Shown here piece after piece: positions 5,146 through 6,860 of a stretch of DNA of 6,860 bases. Within the stretch, counting starts at the first letter, position 1; the number at the start of each line of letters is the position of its first letter. The notes under the pieces were generated by a model that was not told the DNA's origin, searched no databases, and was given only the letters and a program-made list of their open reading frames with translations. Source of the DNA: Candidatus Saccharibacteria bacterium UBA3218 (GTDB taxonomy: Bacteria; Patescibacteriota; Saccharimonadia; Saccharimonadales; Saccharimonadaceae); NCBI GenBank assembly GCA_002363125.1, contig DEWE01000002.1:13281-20140 (forward strand). The letters run 5' to 3'. The translations under genes were made by a program, and so were the position numbers.

Positions 5146-5791
5146 AACAAAGGATAAATCCACGGGCCTCAATAAGTTTGAAGCCTGCTTTTTTTGCATA
5201 GTCTATGATTTGCTGATGTTGGCATGGGTCGGCTTCTAAAATAAGGTAGGGAATTTGGCGCGATGTAGATTCGGAAATTAGTTCTTTTATGAGTTTTAAG
5301 CCGTGATCTTTGGCATAGAGAGCTATCTCTGGTTCATAGGAAAGGGAATCCTTATTTAGCCAATCCCAATTTTCGTCTACGTAGGGTAAGTTTGCCACTA
5401 TTAAATTAGGGGTAAAATTGACATTTTTGAGTAAGTGTGATATAATAAAGGATATAGGGGTGCCGTGATTTTCGGCATTTTTTCTTGCAATATTGATAGC
5501 CTTTTCTGATATGTCAGAGGCATAAACTTTGGCTTCTTCGAGTTCTTTCTTGATGGTAATAGCGATACAACCAGAGCCGGTGCCCACGTCTAAGATGGTT
5601 GGGTTTTGCGGTAATTTCCTAGGCGCTGGCTTGACTCCTGGAAGATATGATTTGCCAGCCAAATTTAGTACAGAATCGATAATTTGCTCAGTTTCTGGAC
5701 GAGGTATCAAAACGTCTGGCGTGACCATAAAATCACGTCCATAAAAATCTTGATGGCCAGTTTTATACGCTTGCGGCAAGCTCGCGCTCAT
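5135..5791 (-). CDS. prmC: Release-factor glutamine methyltransferase PrmC, lacking the N-terminal domain
   Basis: A 218-residue SAM-dependent N5-glutamine methyltransferase expected to modify the GGQ glutamine of release factors in the cytosol. FYGRDFMVTPDVLIPRPETE (16-35) is the typical entry to the catalytic domain. SAM motif I is DVGTGSGCIA (68-77), ASDIS (91-95) carries the acidic ribose ligand, and the catalytic loop is NLPYVD (134-139), where family members usually have NPPY. Full-length PrmC is about 280 residues; the five-helix N-terminal domain that contacts the release factor is absent. In this frame a TAA lies seven codons upstream of the ATG, so no longer start is possible. The ATG is inside prfA, giving a 29-bp overlap, with no SD: translation is probably coupled to termination on prfA. 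A consensus antisense promoter lies within it (5418-5446). Confidence 0.9.
   Translation of the reverse strand: MSASLPQAYKTGHQDFYGRDFMVTPDVLIPRPETEQIIDSVLNLAGKSYLPGVKPAPRKLPQNPTILDVGTGSGCIAITIKKELEEAKVYASDISEKAINIARKNAENHGTPISFIISHLLKNVNFTPNLIVANLPYVDENWDWLNKDSLSYEPEIALYAKDHGLKLIKELISESTSRQIPYLILEADPCQHQQIIDYAKKAGFKLIEARGFILCFKY
5418..5446 (+). promoter_or_regulatory. Perfect consensus sigma70-type promoter, antisense inside prmC
   Basis: TTGACA (5418-5423), a 17-nt spacer, and TATAAT (5441-5446) preceded by TGA. Both hexamers and the spacing are ideal, and this is the only full -35/-10 consensus I found in the window. It points rightward, against prmC and prfA, with an expected start near 5453. 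No rightward gene follows in the roughly 1.4 kb to the tRNA at 6829, so a product would be an antisense RNA. It could also be chance: the bases encode I116-I117 and N123-V124-N125 of PrmC. Confidence 0.5.
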
Positions 5792-6806
5792 TTTTGATAA
5801 GTTCTTTAATTATATCTTCGATATCGCCGTCCATGGCAGCTGGGATGTTGCTGCGGGTGTAATGGATGCGATGATCCGTAATGCGATCCTGTGGGAAATT
5901 ATAGGTGCGGATTTTTTCACTGCGATCTCCAGTACCGATGAGAGACTTGCGGGCCTCGGAGGCATTCTTTTGCTCTTCTTCTTTCTTTTTTTCGAGCAAG
6001 CGAGAGCGGAGGATATTCATAGCCTTGATGCGGTTTTGTTGCTGAGAACGTTCATCTTGCATAGCTACAACGAGGCCAGTAGGAAGGTGCGTGATGCGTA
6101 CTGCAGAATCTGTAGTGTTGACACCCTGACCACCGTGACCACCAGAACGATAAATATCTATGCGAAGATCTTCGGGATTAATTTCGAGGTCTTCTTCGGC
6201 GGCTTCTGGGAGTACCGCAACTGTGGCTGTAGAAGTATGGATGCGACCTTGAGATTCGGTAACTGGGACACGTTGGACACGGTGTACGCCACCTTCGAAT
6301 TTAAGTTGGCCATAGGCGTTGTCGCCGCTGATTTTGAAAATAATTTCTTTCATACCGCCAGCTTCGTTTTCGTTTTTACTGATTAATTCGATTTTTAGAC
6401 CATGGGATTCGGCGTATTTTGAATACATACGATATAACTCGCCGGCAAATAGGGAGGCTTCGTCACCACCAGCGCCAGCGCGAATTTCGACAATCGCTGG
6501 CTTGTCGTCTTCTGGATTACGAGGAATCAAGAGCTCTTCTAATTTTTCTTTGTTTTTTGAGATTTCTTCTTTGAGGTTTTTGACATCCTCTTTTGCGATT
6601 TCACCAAGTTCTGGATCATTTATGAGACTCTCGGCATCTTTGAGGTTTGTTTCATCTTGTTCTATCTTATTGTTTAAATCTATGATTTCATGCAAAATAG
6701 AGGCGCGCTTTGACTTGGCTGCAAAATCGGGATTGTTGTAAGCATCTGGCTGCGCCAAAAAGGTTTCTATATCCTGTAGTTCCGCTTTAAATTTTGATAG
6801 ATCCAT
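5763..6806 (-). CDS. prfA: Peptide chain release factor 1 (RF1)
   Basis: A 347-residue class I release factor that recognises UAA and UAG and triggers peptide release on the ribosome. A coiled-coil-rich domain 1 (about 1-95) is followed by EIRAGAGGDEASLFAGELYR (107-126). The codon-recognition tripeptide is PVT (181-183, in RVPVTESQGRIHTST), the RF1 form rather than SPF of RF2. The catalytic GGQ (225-227) is in SGGHGGQGVNTTDSAVRITH; Gln227 is the PrmC target. The length is slightly under the usual 355-360. The frame is open upstream to an ATG at 6836, but that start would lie within the divergent tRNA; the ATG at 6806 begins the conserved N terminus (MDLSKF) and sits 6 nt after a -10, so it is chosen. 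prmC follows with a 29-bp overlap. All visible stops in the window are RF1-type codons. Confidence 0.97.
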   Translation of the reverse strand: MDLSKFKAELQDIETFLAQPDAYNNPDFAAKSKRASILHEIIDLNNKIEQDETNLKDAESLINDPELGEIAKEDVKNLKEEISKNKEKLEELLIPRNPEDDKPAIVEIRAGAGGDEASLFAGELYRMYSKYAESHGLKIELISKNENEAGGMKEIIFKISGDNAYGQLKFEGGVHRVQRVPVTESQGRIHTSTATVAVLPEAAEEDLEINPEDLRIDIYRSGGHGGQGVNTTDSAVRITHLPTGLVVAMQDERSQQQNRIKAMNILRSRLLEKKKEEEQKNASEARKSLIGTGDRSEKIRTYNFPQDRITDHRIHYTRSNIPAAMDGDIEDIIKELIKNERELAASV

Positions 6807-6812
6807 GGTACA

Positions 6813-6821
6813 ATTATAACA
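6813..6821 (-). promoter_or_regulatory. Extended -10 of prfA (leaderless type)
   Basis: The minus strand reads TGT then TATAAT, the same nine bases as at rmuC and the 4363 gene, ending 6 nt before the ATG at 6806. It overlaps the likely -10 of the divergent tRNA, so the two promoters probably compete for RNA polymerase. Confidence 0.65.
6815..6820 (+). promoter_or_regulatory. Possible -10 of the right-edge tRNA
   Basis: TATAAC ends 8 nt before the tRNA 5' end, the same gap as at tRNA-Thr. TTTTGA at 6792-6797 would be a weak -35 at 17 nt. An alternative is TACAAT (6809-6814) preceded by TGG, which would give a leader of about 8 nt. The two cannot be separated by eye. Confidence 0.4.
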
Positions 6822-6828
6822 CAAATTT

Positions 6829-6860
6829 GGACCCATAGCTCAGTTGGCTAGAGCGTACGA
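6829..6860 (+). tRNA. tRNA, 5' part only (probably Ile)
   Basis: The last 32 bases form a tRNA 5' half: acceptor strand GGACCCA, then TA, D stem GCTC/GAGC with loop AGTTGGCTA, G26, and the first anticodon-stem strand TACGA at the window edge. The anticodon lies outside. The sequence most resembles bacterial tRNA-Ile(GAU), which commonly starts GG-rich with this D arm, but the identity is inferred. It is divergent from prfA by 22 bp. Confidence 0.85.

Noticed and set aside
5862..6386. A 174-codon rightward open frame within prfA
   Set aside because: It is the complement of a strongly conserved RF1 coding region; its composition is that of a shadow frame and it has no SD or promoter.
6807..6836. 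A ten-codon upstream extension of prfA
   Set aside because: It would begin inside the divergent tRNA and span the prfA -10 element; conserved RF1 sequence starts at 6806.
1..6860. Reassigned UGA codon, as in some Patescibacteria
   Set aside because: All genes are complete without in-frame TGA. The absence of TGA stops among eight genes is too small a sample to imply recoding.
1..6860. CRISPR array, defence island, transposase or biosynthetic cluster
   Set aside because: No regularly spaced repeats, terminal inverted repeats or nuclease/transposase genes were seen; the genes are mainly housekeeping. The only repeat of note is the tRNA end.

Overview
The window is a compact, gene-dense, AT-rich bacterial segment with eight complete protein genes, one partial protein gene at the left edge, one complete tRNA and one partial tRNA at the right edge. 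Several traits point to a reduced-genome, anaerobic or host-associated bacterium, most likely Patescibacteria/CPR (for example Saccharibacteria-like). These are short intergenic gaps, tail-to-tail genes that touch or overlap, a rubrerythrin, a DUF5684-type membrane protein, a PrmC without its N-terminal domain, and many genes without a Shine-Dalgarno (SD) site. This placement is inference; no marker here fixes the lineage. The standard code fits: no gene needs UGA read-through, and the eight visible stops are seven TAA and one TAG.

Left part (1-2231): a leftward cation diffusion facilitator gene, cut by the window edge, diverges from a rightward group. That group is an SDR oxidoreductase close to gluconate 5-dehydrogenases, then 14 bp later a rubrerythrin (peroxide detoxification), then a four-helix DUF5684-like membrane protein with its own promoter. 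The three rightward genes all have good SD sites.

Middle (2232-2514): 283 bp of RNA-level features, all read leftward. It holds a tRNA-Thr(UGU) gene with encoded CCA, an exact 26-bp second copy of the tRNA 3' end 77 bp downstream, a strong probably bidirectional terminator, and a second leftward terminator that resembles a third, degraded copy of the tRNA 3' end.

Right part (2515-6860): rmuC runs rightward and ends 1 bp from the convergent lepB (signal peptidase I). lepB diverges from an unrecognised polytopic membrane protein gene, whose 3' end overlaps the convergent prmC by 11 bp. prfA (release factor 1) and prmC (the methyltransferase for its GGQ glutamine) form a leftward pair overlapping by 29 bp, so enzyme and substrate are co-expressed. 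A tRNA gene, probably Ile, starts at the right edge, divergent from prfA.

The most striking property is promoter architecture. Four protein genes (CDF, rmuC, lepB, prfA) have an extended -10 element (TGn followed by TATAAT or one mismatch) ending 6-7 nt before the ATG and no SD, so transcription should start at or next to the start codon. A fifth (the 4363 membrane gene) has a 10-nt gap. Genes with longer leaders have SD sites. A textbook-perfect TTGACA-N17-TATAAT promoter lies antisense inside prmC.
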